Origin: Tannerella sp.
Lineage (GTDB): Bacteria > Bacteroidota > Bacteroidia > Bacteroidales > Tannerellaceae
Length of the DNA stretch: 13,127 nucleotides
Reading direction: 5' to 3'
Assembly: GCA_031279875.1 (NCBI GenBank)
Contig: JAITHS010000036.1
Coordinates: forward strand, 1 to 13,127
Shown: positions 1-7,633 of the stretch, piece by piece
How the letters are laid out: every line of letters starts with the position of its first letter
Numbering within the stretch: the first letter of the stretch is position 1
Notes under the pieces: generated by a model
Database searches by the model: none
Seen by the model: the letters and a program-made list of their open reading frames with translations, nothing else
What the model was told of the DNA's origin: nothing
Program-made: the position numbers and the translations under genes

Positions 1-150
1 TTTATCGGTCGGACGGAGTATGATTCGCCCGAAATAGATCCCGAAGTGCTAATAGAAAGTAAAGAAAATCATTCTTCTACAATCGGCGATTTTTGTAATG
101 CGACGATTGTTAAGGCGGATGCTTTCGAACTGTATGCCGAACCGGTCTGA
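1..150 (+). CDS. rimO: Ribosomal protein S12 methylthiotransferase RimO, C-terminal end (partial)
   Basis: This is the last 49 codons of a gene that enters from the left edge in frame 1 and stops with TGA at 148-150. The peptide begins FIGRTEYDSPEIDPEVLIES and ends DAFELYAEPV. From family knowledge, a GRTExDSPEVD stretch followed by G-D/N-F and a closing D-x-F-D/E-L-Y-G/A-E is the end of the TRAM domain of Bacteroidetes RimO. RimO is a radical-SAM enzyme that adds a methylthio group to an aspartate of ribosomal protein S12. The radical-SAM CxxxCxxC cluster and the UPF0004 domain lie outside the window, so the assignment rests on the TRAM tail only. The gene is convergent with the lipoprotein gene ending at 467. 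MiaB-type relatives share the TRAM fold, but the DSPEID tail favours RimO. Confidence 0.85.
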   Translation, partial: FIGRTEYDSPEIDPEVLIESKENHSSTIGDFCNATIVKADAFELYAEPV

Positions 151-154
151 CGTC

Positions 155-205
155 CGTCATTGGTAGTGGTTAGTGGTACCTCGCAATGACGTGGTACTTG
201 TTTTT
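155..205 (+). terminator. Possible weak terminator hairpin after rimO
   Basis: CGTCATTG at 155-162 is the exact reverse complement of CAATGACG at 184-191, giving an 8-bp stem with a 21-nt loop only 5 nt after the rimO stop. A run of five T follows at 201-205. The T run starts about 10 nt after the stem and the loop is large, so this is not a textbook intrinsic terminator. GTGGTAC also occurs twice (173-179 and 191-197). Confidence 0.3.
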
Positions 206-323
206 ATATAAAAAAAACTATTCTCACGGAAGCCGGCCTCAAGAAAGTTAAGTGATTGATTAAACAAGGCATTCGTCACTGGTAGCAGGAATGATACCAC
301 CAAACGATAGGTAATGACGGTAT
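206..323. other. Gene-free spacer, nothing recognised
   Basis: Between the rimO hairpin and the repeat block I see no credible coding frame, RNA gene or promoter on either strand. It starts with an A/T-rich stretch (about 201-220) and then has mixed composition. I looked for a 5' part of hemL here, because a hemL 3' remnant exists at the other end of the Sus-type operon, and did not recognise one. Confidence 0.5.
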
Positions 324-368
324 CCAAAACCCTTGCAGTGGTTTTAAACCCTGCAAGTGGTTTGGAGC

Positions 369-389
369 TTTCTGCTTTCTGCTTTCTGC
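369..389. repeat. 7-bp tandem repeat, three copies of TTTCTGC
   Basis: TTTCTGC occurs three times head to tail at 369-375, 376-382 and 383-389. It runs directly into the 21-bp tandem array, whose first unit starts with the CTGC at 386-389. Since 21 is three times 7, the two arrays may share an origin through slippage. It lies in the loop of the larger inverted repeat. Confidence 0.85.
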
Positions 390-468
390 AAACCGCTGCA
401 AGGGTTCTGCAAACCGCTGCAAGGGTTCTGCAAACCGCTTGCAGGGTTTGAAACCGCTGCAAGGGTTT
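386..468. repeat. 21-bp tandem repeat, about four copies
   Basis: Units at 386-406 and 407-427 are identical and consist of CTGCAAACCGCTGCAAGGG plus TT. The third unit at 428-448 differs only in its middle, where CTTGCAGGG replaces CTGCAAGGG. The fourth at 449-468 is one base shorter and starts with TGAAACC. The last unit overlaps the TAA stop (467-469 on the - strand) of the DUF4998 lipoprotein gene. There are no spacers, so this is not a CRISPR array. It reads open in several frames and produces spurious repetitive peptides on both strands. Confidence 0.9.
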
Positions 469-1138
469 ACTGCGGGAACACATGTGTTGCCGGAAGTGAA
501 GCGATGACGTCGATGGCTTCTTTTTCCGGTTTGAAGAGCGTATAAGCCTTAAATTCCGAACCGGGTTTGAAGTCTGCTATCAGAGTAGTTGCCGCATTGC
601 CGTCGATGGTAATCGTTTGAGCGGCACCGTTGTCGGCTATGTATTCGAGCCTGACGCCGACGCAGCCTTCTTCGGGTGTCCAAGAGATTGTAGCGCCGGC
701 TGTGGAGACGACAATTGATTTGACGGCACGCTGTGGCAAGCGCGCTATATAGGCATTGCCGTAGGACGAGCCGGAAACAGTCTGTTCGAGTGATTGCTTG
801 CCCGTAGCGCTCATCACTACAATCTTGAAGATATAGTTACCTTCGGCTATATCAATGATTTTCGACATGTTGACGTTCGGAGTTGTTACCGGCACTTCTA
901 CCGGTTGCGAATCGCTGCCCCACGAAATCAGACATTTGTTGATTTTTGGGTCGGCGTTCAGTTTCCACTTTACTTCTACGCGATTTAAGCCGCCGTTCAC
1001 TTTCACGCTATCAGCCTTGCCGATATAAGTTTCTTCGCCCATGTCGAGATACTTTTTGTGCGTTTCGTATAAATCGCTGCATGAAACCGCTACAAAAGCC
1101 GCCATGCAAAAAACAACATATTTTAATATAATTTTCAT
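467..1138 (-). CDS. DUF4998-type lipoprotein, last gene of a SusC/SusD operon
   Basis: A 223-residue surface lipoprotein. Residues 1-19 are a short signal peptide ending in VAVS before Cys20, a lipobox for signal peptidase II. The stretch SDLYETHKKYLDMGEETYIG (21-40), followed by KADSV, matches the start of DUF4998 (PF16389) in Bacteroidetes. The rest reads as two beta-rich fibronectin-like modules, roughly 45-120 and 135-205. Proteins of this family accompany SusC/SusD pairs and are presumed surface ligand-binding accessories; no ligand can be read from the sequence. It starts 19 bp after the upstream DUF5000 gene, so it is the operon's fourth gene. Oddity: it ends ATHVFPQ just as the downstream repeat block begins, and the stop codon lies in the last repeat unit. 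Some relatives carry a further C-terminal domain, so truncation is possible. Confidence 0.85.
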   Translation of the reverse strand: MKIILKYVVFCMAAFVAVSCSDLYETHKKYLDMGEETYIGKADSVKVNGGLNRVEVKWKLNADPKINKCLISWGSDSQPVEVPVTTPNVNMSKIIDIAEGNYIFKIVVMSATGKQSLEQTVSGSSYGNAYIARLPQRAVKSIVVSTAGATISWTPEEGCVGVRLEYIADNGAAQTITIDGNAATTLIADFKPGSEFKAYTLFKPEKEAIDVIASLPATHVFPQ

Positions 1139-1157
1139 CTTTAATATGGTTTAAGTG

Positions 1158-2399
1158 TTATTCGATAATTTTTCCCCAGAAAGTAATTTCATCCATTTGA
1201 GCTATTGTGCCACCCGACCAGTTTTCCAGCACAAGAATACGCACATAGCGGAAAGCCGGAGCTTCGATAGGAACCTCATGCTCATCACCGGCAAGGATAT
1301 ATTCTTTGTCTTCGTTGGTAACAACGCCGCTTTCGCCCGAAGGTTTGTGGCATCTAACTTCCATTATTTCCGTCCAGCCTTCAAATGTAGGCAGTATGTA
1401 TGCCTCATTATCGGGGTCGGTATAACCTCCGGCATACATCTCCGGCGTCAGTACGTCGCAGCCATAAATCTTGTAGTGTTTCAGATTGTTATGACCATAT
1501 ATCCATACGGCATTGTCGGTTCTTTGATACTGTTTGAAGCGACTTATTTTTGCCTTTTGTCCCATATCGAAAGTAGCTGTTCTTCCCATGTTGTTCGGAT
1601 TTGAGGCTCCATGCCAGAAAGTACCGGAAACGCCCCATCTACCATCCCATATTCTGTCGATAGTATAAGAGCCGAGAGGCGGTATGTCGCCGGGCAAAGC
1701 TGAAACCGTTCTAAATTTTGATTTGTCGAGTTGTTTTTCTTCCAGCGGCAAATTGTCGGTTACCCTAAATTCGGAATAGTTATCCCAGCGGTCGCGTATT
1801 CTGAAGCGGAATGTTACAGGTACGGGTTCGAAGCCGCGAATACTTGCCTGTCCGTCGATACTGTTGGAGTAGAAATTTTCGACCGAAACCCATTCGTCGC
1901 CGTCTTTTTTGGATACTTCAACGATAATATTAGTGCCGGTAGTGTTGTGCCATGATAATTTTATACCACCGAAACTGTCTAATATGTCCAACGTTTCAAA
2001 TATCTGCTTTACGGGCGGCATTAAGGGGTGAATTGAGACAGGAACGGGATTGGATTCGTTTTTGCTTTTGTCCACACTTTTGAGGAATACCTGAAATTCG
2101 TTTTCCGAACCGAAGCCGTCAACCGTCAGTTTGTTAACATACGGTGAAGCTTTGACGGTTCGTTCTTTCCCGTTAATCATATATGAGGCTACTACGCAGA
2201 GCAGGTCTTCGTCGTTTGGCGCTGTAAAACTGATGACTGCTCCGCCGTTGATATTTTCAATCGAAATATTTGTAGGAGGAGCCGGTGCGACGCTGTCGGT
2301 CGGGTTCTGTCCGAATCTTTCTTCCTGACCGCATCCCGTCAAACCAAGCACGCTCAATAAAGCTATTGCTATATAATATTTTATAATTATTTTTTTCAT
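1158..2399 (-). CDS. DUF4959-DUF5126-DUF5000 domain surface lipoprotein
   Basis: A 413-residue lipoprotein, third gene of the operon. The signal peptide ends LTG before Cys23. Residues 35-128 (from DSVAPAPPTNISIENINGGA) match DUF4959, a fibronectin-III-like module. Residues 130-218 (LDSFGGIKLSWHN, FRIRDRWDNYSE) match DUF5126. Residues 229-413 (IDRIWDGRWG, ending ENWSGGTIAQMDEITFWG) match DUF5000, a discoidin or F5/8-C-like sandwich. This three-domain order is the standard one in Bacteroidetes Sus-type loci, and such proteins are thought to be surface glycan-binding proteins. No catalytic motif is visible. The start is the ATG complementary to 2397-2399, directly before the lipoprotein signal. 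Spacing is 36 bp from susD upstream and 19 bp to the DUF4998 gene downstream. I assigned the domains from remembered family motifs; the ligand is unknown. Confidence 0.9.
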   Translation of the reverse strand: MKKIIIKYYIAIALLSVLGLTGCGQEERFGQNPTDSVAPAPPTNISIENINGGAVISFTAPNDEDLLCVVASYMINGKERTVKASPYVNKLTVDGFGSENEFQVFLKSVDKSKNESNPVPVSIHPLMPPVKQIFETLDILDSFGGIKLSWHNTTGTNIIVEVSKKDGDEWVSVENFYSNSIDGQASIRGFEPVPVTFRFRIRDRWDNYSEFRVTDNLPLEEKQLDKSKFRTVSALPGDIPPLGSYTIDRIWDGRWGVSGTFWHGASNPNNMGRTATFDMGQKAKISRFKQYQRTDNAVWIYGHNNLKHYKIYGCDVLTPEMYAGGYTDPDNEAYILPTFEGWTEIMEVRCHKPSGESGVVTNEDKEYILAGDEHEVPIEAPAFRYVRILVLENWSGGTIAQMDEITFWGKIIE

Positions 2400-2435
2400 C
2401 TTTCAAACTATTTTATCTGTTAATATACTGTAAAT

Positions 2436-4349
2436 TTACCATCCCGGATTTTGTTTAAGGTTAGGATTTTTTTGAATTGATCCTATACTTAAAGGCCATA
2501 AAAATTCTCTGGGATTGAATCTTGGTCGTTCAAAGACTACTGTTACTCTGTAAAAAGTTTCGAGAGTATTACCGTCAATGTTCCATCCGAGTATTTCGTT
2601 CGGCAGTTCTTGTTTCCAGCGGCGCATGTCCCAGAAACGTTTGCCTTCGCCGGCAAGTTCGTTAAGTCGTTCGATACGGATTATTTCGCTCATTCCGGCA
2701 CGGCTCAACGGCTTGTTGGGATAGCGTGAATATTTGTTCCATGCTTCTTTTACTCCGGGAATGCCGGCGCGGATGCGTACGGAGTCAACAGCGTCCCACA
2801 CTCTTTGGTCGGGTGCGGGAAGCGTTTCGTTCAATGCTTCGGCATACATCAGATACAATTCGGCAAGGCGGATAATAGGAAACGAATAGCGATAAGGCGT
2901 CCATCCTGAGCTTGTTAAATTGCTTCTGTAACTGCATACTTTTTTGTTCAGATATCCGGTGATGGAGTGGTCTTCGGAGTTTATTAAACCGGCGGCTTCG
3001 GTTCTGCGCATACGGATTTTGGACAGCGTGGCCTGCGCGTCGTTAGTCATGCCTGAACTGTATCGCACGCAGCGGTCGAAAACAAGCGAGGCATAAAAGC
3101 GTGGTTCGCGATAGAAGTGAAGGTTTGCCGTTTGCTGTCCTATTTCCATATAATAGGCATTGTTCCATTCGTTATTGATAGTTGCCGTTGCGTAGCGGTC
3201 GGGATAGTTTGTATTCCAGAACTGTGTAGTGTCTTCGGATATGGGTACTCCGTTTGACGAATAAAACTGTTCGGCAACAGCCAGAGTAGGCGACAGCAGC
3301 GAACGAGCGGTATAATAAGCTCCGGTAGTTGATTTTGCCATCGAGATTGTCTGTAATTCGTTTGAATTGCGTGTACTGCCCCAGATTATTTCACTGTTCC
3401 ATCTTGTCGTAACCGCTCCTCCGATATCCAACAGTTTGCGTGTTACGGGCGAGATGATTATCGGATCTATAAAATAGTGCATCTTGTGTCCGGCTTCTTC
3501 TGCCGTTTGGATTGCATCAAAAGCAGCATCGGCAGCGAGTTTCCATTTGTTTTCGTCGTATTGTGCGGAGAAGAGGGCTACTCCCCGATTGTCTTTTTCG
3601 TTGGCATAGTCGCCGTTGTTGAAGAGCGGGCTTGCCGCCAGCAATAACAGTTGCGCTTTGACGGCTTTGGCAATAGGTTGAGTGATGCGTCCCATTTCCT
3701 GACCTTCTTCCACTATCGTAAGAGGCAGATATTCTATCGATTCGTCTAAAAGATTAGATATGTAACTTACAACCTGATCGACAGGGTCGCGATAGCGGCG
3801 CACTTCTTCAATCGAGCCGTCAACAGGCATTTCCGTATCCATTATCGGAATAGGGCCATACAACTGAAAGAGGTAGAAATGATAATACGCTTTGAGGAAT
3901 TTGGCTTCGCATATCCATCTGTCGCGTTCGTAATCGTCAACATCTTTTGTTTTGTAGATATTGTTGATAAAGATATTACAGTCTCGAATACCTATCCACA
4001 GGTTTGTTGCCGCATTAGCGCCGTCCCAATAGTTTTTGTAGGGATTATTACTGTTTTGGGATCCTCGTCCTATTTCCCATGCGGTGATATTCAATCGTGT
4101 ATCAATAAAGCCGGTGCCTTTGGGGATGAGCCAGTGTTCGTTGCCTGCGAGAAAACCCGGCGCCTGTCCGGCATCATCGAAAATGGGCAAATAACTATAG
4201 CATGTATGCAGATATTTAAAGGCATTGATGCGGTTGCTGAAAGCGTTGTCCATCGAAGGAGTACCTTCGGGTACAACATCCAAATAATCGTTGCATGATG
4301 TGTTAGACATCATGATTGCGATCAAAACTATAAAAAATATTTTTTTCAT
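2436..4349 (-). CDS. SusD/RagB family outer-membrane lipoprotein
   Basis: A 637-residue SusD homologue that should form the lid over the SusC channel and capture ligand at the cell surface. The signal peptide ends SNTS before Cys19, followed by NDYLDVVPEG, the classic SusD start. The N-terminal half (about 20-300) carries the tetratricopeptide-like helices with RWICEAKFLKAYYHFYLFQL and GPIPIMD. The C-terminal RagB/SusD part includes SFPIIRLAELYLMYAEALNE, IRAGIPG and RIERLNELAGEGKRFWDMRRW. It closes LWPLSIGSIQKNPNLKQNPG W, the usual SusD end. The length is at the upper end of the family. It starts 12 bp after susC ends, so the two are very probably translated from one message. Substrate specificity cannot be read from the sequence, so I give no gene symbol. 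Confidence 0.96.
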   Translation of the reverse strand: MKKIFFIVLIAIMMSNTSCNDYLDVVPEGTPSMDNAFSNRINAFKYLHTCYSYLPIFDDAGQAPGFLAGNEHWLIPKGTGFIDTRLNITAWEIGRGSQNSNNPYKNYWDGANAATNLWIGIRDCNIFINNIYKTKDVDDYERDRWICEAKFLKAYYHFYLFQLYGPIPIMDTEMPVDGSIEEVRRYRDPVDQVVSYISNLLDESIEYLPLTIVEEGQEMGRITQPIAKAVKAQLLLLAASPLFNNGDYANEKDNRGVALFSAQYDENKWKLAADAAFDAIQTAEEAGHKMHYFIDPIIISPVTRKLLDIGGAVTTRWNSEIIWGSTRNSNELQTISMAKSTTGAYYTARSLLSPTLAVAEQFYSSNGVPISEDTTQFWNTNYPDRYATATINNEWNNAYYMEIGQQTANLHFYREPRFYASLVFDRCVRYSSGMTNDAQATLSKIRMRRTEAAGLINSEDHSITGYLNKKVCSYRSNLTSSGWTPYRYSFPIIRLAELYLMYAEALNETLPAPDQRVWDAVDSVRIRAGIPGVKEAWNKYSRYPNKPLSRAGMSEIIRIERLNELAGEGKRFWDMRRWKQELPNEILGWNIDGNTLETFYRVTVVFERPRFNPREFLWPLSIGSIQKNPNLKQNPGW

Positions 4350-4361
4350 GTCTATTTCTGT

Positions 4362-7300
4362 TTAAAATGAAAGTTGAAGACCTATATTAATTACTCTCTG
4401 TACGGGATAGCCTAATCCGTTGCCTCCCATTTCGGTATCCCACAGTTTAAAACTGCTGAGTGTAAACAGATTTGTGCCACTCAAATAGATTCTGGCATTT
4501 TCCATATTGAGTTTACGGGCTGTGGCTTGTGGCATGGTATAACCTATTTCGGCCGATTTCATGCGCAGAAACGTTCCGTCGCGCATCCACCATGTACTTC
4601 TTTGGTTATTGTTACCGATAGCAATTGACGACAATCGTGGCCAGAGGGCATATACGTCCTGATTTTCTTCACTCCAATGGCTGTCGGCGATGAATTGAAG
4701 CAGGGCGGTATTTCCTTTTTTGCCGCCGAACTCATCCGAACCGGGCTGTGTAAAGGGACTGATTCTGGCGGGGTCGATAAAGAAAGACGAACGGCCGGAA
4801 CCTTGGAAGAAGCAGTTGAAATCAACATTTTTGTATCCTGATGAGATACCGAAACCGTAAATAATTTCGGGCGTCGTGGGTAATCCTATCTCAACTCTGT
4901 CGCGATTGTCTATGACGCCGTCTTTATTGATGTCCATATATTTGATGTCGCCTGCCATATATTCGCCGAAATCCTGTCTGGGCGAATTATTGACGTCTTC
5001 GGCATCTACAAAAAGTCGTTCGGCAATTAATCCTCGCGGCTGGCTGAGTTTTGAACCGACATAGCTCAACCATGGCGTAGCGGAATAATCGGGTTCTTCG
5101 TAAATGGAATATTTACTGCTGGCGTAAGTGAAATTACCTCTTATCGTTGCCCACCAGTCTTTGTTGAAAGAGTGGGAATAGTCAGCCGACAAATCTACGC
5201 CGTGTCCTTTGGCTTCGCCGATATTTGCTCTCGGCGGACTTGAACCCATATTCTGCAATCCCATAATGGTTGGTATATCGGCGCGTGCCTGCAAAATATT
5301 GGTACGTCTTTCAGTAAAATATTCTGCCTGAATTTCAAGATCTTTAAACAGTTTCATCTCAACACCCAAATTCAATTTGTGAGATATTTCCCAGCCGATT
5401 TTGCTGTTGGCATATCGCGATATTGATATTCCGTTATATCCGCTACTAAATTCGGTTCCGAAATTGAAGCCGCGATTGCTGTCGTTCATGTTTACTTCCG
5501 AGAGGTAGAAAAAACGGTCGTCGGCTATGTTGTCGTTTCCTACCAGCCCGTAAGAGCCTTTGAGTTTCAACATGTTAACGATTTGGGCTATTGGTGTGCT
5601 TTCCCAGAAGGCTTCTTTGGAGACAATCCAACCTAATCCTGCGGAGGGGAAGAAGCCCCATCGATGATTGCGGTCAAAGCGTTCCGAGCCGTTGTAACCG
5701 AAGTTAAATTCGGCATAGTAGCGGTCCCACAAACCGTAAGTAAAACGTCCTGCTAATCCCAGATTGCGCGACGGCAATGATTTTTGCAAGGTTGATTCGT
5801 TGGCGCTTTTTGCTTCGCGTGCAGTCCACACCAACATACCGCTGATGTTGTGCATTTCCTCGAAAGTGCGGTCGTAGGATAGTGATGTTTCTAAATATAT
5901 CGAACTGCTTACTCGTTTTTGTCCTGCCGACTGGCTGTAGCTCAAATAATCGGTTCCCGAATCGGGATTGAGATCGGTCAGGATATAGACGTCTTTAACT
6001 TTGTCATAAAGAGCGGGCGATGCGTTATAATAGAACGGATTATACGAGCGTGGGATGTCGTAGTAAGAGTTGCGGGTGGAACTTCCCAGCACGCGGACTT
6101 TTAATCCTTTGGTAAGGAAATCCAGATTTTGTTTCAGCTCTAATTGTGCAATTACGACCGTTTCTTCCGATTCTTTGTATCCTCGCAGCATTTCGGCGTA
6201 TGGATTCATGTATTCGCCTCCGTTTCCGTAGTTGCCAAACAGTACGTGATTGGTATGACTGTGGCTTTGGTCGGGGGCGTAAGAAGCAGGAAACATCACC
6301 GGATTTGCCTTAATAGCAGCGTTATAGAGCGATGTGCCTCCTGATATGGGTCCCTGATAACTGTCGAAAGTGCCGTTTACTCTGACGGCTAATTCCGTTG
6401 TTTCGGTCAGATTGATATTTACATTCGAGCGTACTCCGTACTTGTTGAGCCTGATGTTGTTGTTGAAACTGTTTACGGGATCAACTTGCAGGATACCGTT
6501 ATCGCGTGCATAAGTGAGTGCAACGTAATAACGGGAGATATTTCCTCCGCCGGAAATATTCATATTTCCGCGCTGATTGGCTGTGAAGTCTTTGAACATC
6601 ATCGATTTCCAATCTACGGCAGGATATACGAAAGGATTCATTCCTTGCTCGCGGGCGGCAATGTGGCTTTCGAGATAGGGCAACTGCGCCAGCGGATTAC
6701 GTGTTCTCACTGCTTCGTTGTGAAGTTTCATAAACGTAATCGGGTCTGCTACATCAATATCTTTTGTTGGCGCCGAAAATGAGTTTTCAACTCTGAAAGT
6801 CAGTTTCATTTTGCCTTGTTTACCTTCTTTTGTTGTAACAAGAATCACGCCGTTAGCGCCGCGAGCTCCGTAAAGCGCTGTCGCAGTGGCGTCTTTGAGG
6901 ATTGAAAAGCTGGCAATGTCGTCGGGGTTTAAGCGCGACAAGTCCGACGAAGTCAATTCTGTGTTGTCAATCAAAATCAGGGGGTTGGATTTGCCCGTTC
7001 CGAAAGTAGTAACGCCGCGGATAAAAAATTCCGCATTGTCTTGCCCCGGTTCTCCGCTTCGCTGATAGGCGATAACTCCTGCTAATTTGCCGGCAAAACC
7101 GGCTGTCAGGTTACTGCTGGGCGTTTTAAGTTCCGAAGGTTTGATGGTCGTAACGGATCCGAGTACCGATTCGTTTTTTTGCTTTGCGAAAGCGACTACC
7201 GTAACTTCGTCAAGTTCGCTCGTCTTGTCTTCAAGCACGACTATCAAATCGTTCTTGCCGTCGAATGTTATCTCCTTGTCTTGCATCCCGAGAAAAGTAA

Positions 7301-7535
7301 CTTTCAGTCGGGTTCCTGTGATAACATTATTTAACTCAAATTTGCCGTCTTCGTCGGCCGCCGAACCTCTCGTACTGCCGATAATTGAAATCACGGCTCC
7401 GGGCAACGGTTCACCGAATGTATCAATGATCCGTCCTTTGAGGGTAACGCCTGTCTGTGCCGCAAGCGGCAAACATATACACAGCAACATTAAAATTGAG
7501 AATAGTCTTCTCTTGCAAACGTTAATTTTTTTCAT
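4362..7535 (-). CDS. SusC/RagA family TonB-dependent outer-membrane transporter
   Basis: A 1057-residue TonB-dependent transporter, first gene of the operon. Residues 1-27 are a signal peptide ending PLAAQ. Residues 30-105 are the carboxypeptidase-regulatory-like beta domain (GRIIDTFGEPLPGAVI, GSAADEDGKFEL). A TonB-box-like stretch, LDEVTVVAF, lies at 108-116. The plug spans about 120-235 and ends with the SusC signature DATATALYGARGANGVILVT (215-234). The remainder is a 22-strand barrel, ending in LQLSF with the terminal Phe needed for barrel assembly. The segment MDINKDGVIDNRDRVEIG near the C-terminus is the calcium-loop-like motif common in SusC proteins. There is no N-terminal STN domain, so direct signalling to an anti-sigma factor through this protein is unlikely. 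It pairs with the SusD gene 12 bp downstream. The imported ligand is unknown. Confidence 0.97.
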   Translation of the reverse strand: MKKINVCKRRLFSILMLLCICLPLAAQTGVTLKGRIIDTFGEPLPGAVISIIGSTRGSAADEDGKFELNNVITGTRLKVTFLGMQDKEITFDGKNDLIVVLEDKTSELDEVTVVAFAKQKNESVLGSVTTIKPSELKTPSSNLTAGFAGKLAGVIAYQRSGEPGQDNAEFFIRGVTTFGTGKSNPLILIDNTELTSSDLSRLNPDDIASFSILKDATATALYGARGANGVILVTTKEGKQGKMKLTFRVENSFSAPTKDIDVADPITFMKLHNEAVRTRNPLAQLPYLESHIAAREQGMNPFVYPAVDWKSMMFKDFTANQRGNMNISGGGNISRYYVALTYARDNGILQVDPVNSFNNNIRLNKYGVRSNVNINLTETTELAVRVNGTFDSYQGPISGGTSLYNAAIKANPVMFPASYAPDQSHSHTNHVLFGNYGNGGEYMNPYAEMLRGYKESEETVVIAQLELKQNLDFLTKGLKVRVLGSSTRNSYYDIPRSYNPFYYNASPALYDKVKDVYILTDLNPDSGTDYLSYSQSAGQKRVSSSIYLETSLSYDRTFEEMHNISGMLVWTAREAKSANESTLQKSLPSRNLGLAGRFTYGLWDRYYAEFNFGYNGSERFDRNHRWGFFPSAGLGWIVSKEAFWESTPIAQIVNMLKLKGSYGLVGNDNIADDRFFYLSEVNMNDSNRGFNFGTEFSSGYNGISISRYANSKIGWEISHKLNLGVEMKLFKDLEIQAEYFTERRTNILQARADIPTIMGLQNMGSSPPRANIGEAKGHGVDLSADYSHSFNKDWWATIRGNFTYASSKYSIYEEPDYSATPWLSYVGSKLSQPRGLIAERLFVDAEDVNNSPRQDFGEYMAGDIKYMDINKDGVIDNRDRVEIGLPTTPEIIYGFGISSGYKNVDFNCFFQGSGRSSFFIDPARISPFTQPGSDEFGGKKGNTALLQFIADSHWSEENQDVYALWPRLSSIAIGNNNQRSTWWMRDGTFLRMKSAEIGYTMPQATARKLNMENARIYLSGTNLFTLSSFKLWDTEMGGNGLGYPVQRVINIGLQLSF

Positions 7536-7577
7536 TTAAATTCATAAATTTAGTTATTTTATTACTTAATTTCGCCG

Positions 7578-7613
7578 CAAAGGTAAACATTTTTTTTGGA
7601 TTGTTGTAAACAT
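7578..7613 (-). promoter_or_regulatory. Promoter of the susC-led operon
   Basis: On the - strand, TACCTTTG (complement of 7578-7585) is a perfect match to the Bacteroides -7 element TAnnTTTG. About 20-21 nt upstream the -33 region reads TTTAC (inside 7606-7613), a partial match to TTTG. A start of transcription near 7570 would give a leader of about 35 nt before the ATG at 7533-7535, which is normal spacing. Two copies of ATGTTTAC coincide with the -33 and -7 regions. Confidence 0.7.
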
Positions 7614-7627
7614 TTTTATATGTTTAC
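7583..7627. promoter_or_regulatory. Three-copy ATGTTTAC element, candidate operator of the susC promoter
   Basis: GTAAACAT occurs on the + strand at 7583-7590 and 7606-7613, exactly 23 bp apart. Its reverse complement ATGTTTAC is at 7620-7627. The second and third copies form a perfect inverted repeat with 8-bp arms and a 6-bp A/T spacer (7606-7627). One copy overlaps the -7 element and one the -33 region of the susC promoter. This arrangement suits a dimeric regulator. The region is A/T rich, which raises the chance of coincidental matches. No regulator gene is in the window. Confidence 0.5.
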
Positions 7628-7633
7628 ATTATT

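Larger units (their letters stand above)
326..469. repeat. 38-bp inverted repeat (arms 326-363 and 432-469) enclosing a repeat-rich loop
   Basis: Read without gaps, 326-363 and 432-469 are reverse complements at 34 of 38 positions. Three of the four differences are G in place of A in the right arm, so the + strand RNA could form G-U pairs there and pair at 37 of 38 positions. The - strand RNA would have A-C mismatches instead. The loop is 68 nt (364-431). Each arm contains the core CTTGCAG/CTGCAAG twice and is partly palindromic itself: 324-338 also pairs with 351-365. The element lies between the convergent rimO and DUF4998 genes and could act as a transcription barrier or 3'-end stabiliser. 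No T run follows on the - strand side, so it is not a standard terminator for the Sus-type operon. Confidence 0.75.

Noticed and set aside
386-468. CRISPR array
   Set aside because: The 21-bp units follow each other without spacers and no cas gene is near.
157-545. Open frames across the repeat block on both strands, giving repetitive Leu/Ala/Val-Cys-Arg or Lys-Pro-Leu-Gln peptides
   Set aside because: They are the tandem repeat read in frame; they overlap the DUF4998 gene end, have no domain and no promoter.
4362-7535. SusC as a signalling transducer acting on an ECF sigma and anti-sigma pair
   Set aside because: The N-terminus has only the carboxypeptidase-regulatory-like domain and no STN domain, and no sigma or anti-sigma gene is in the window.
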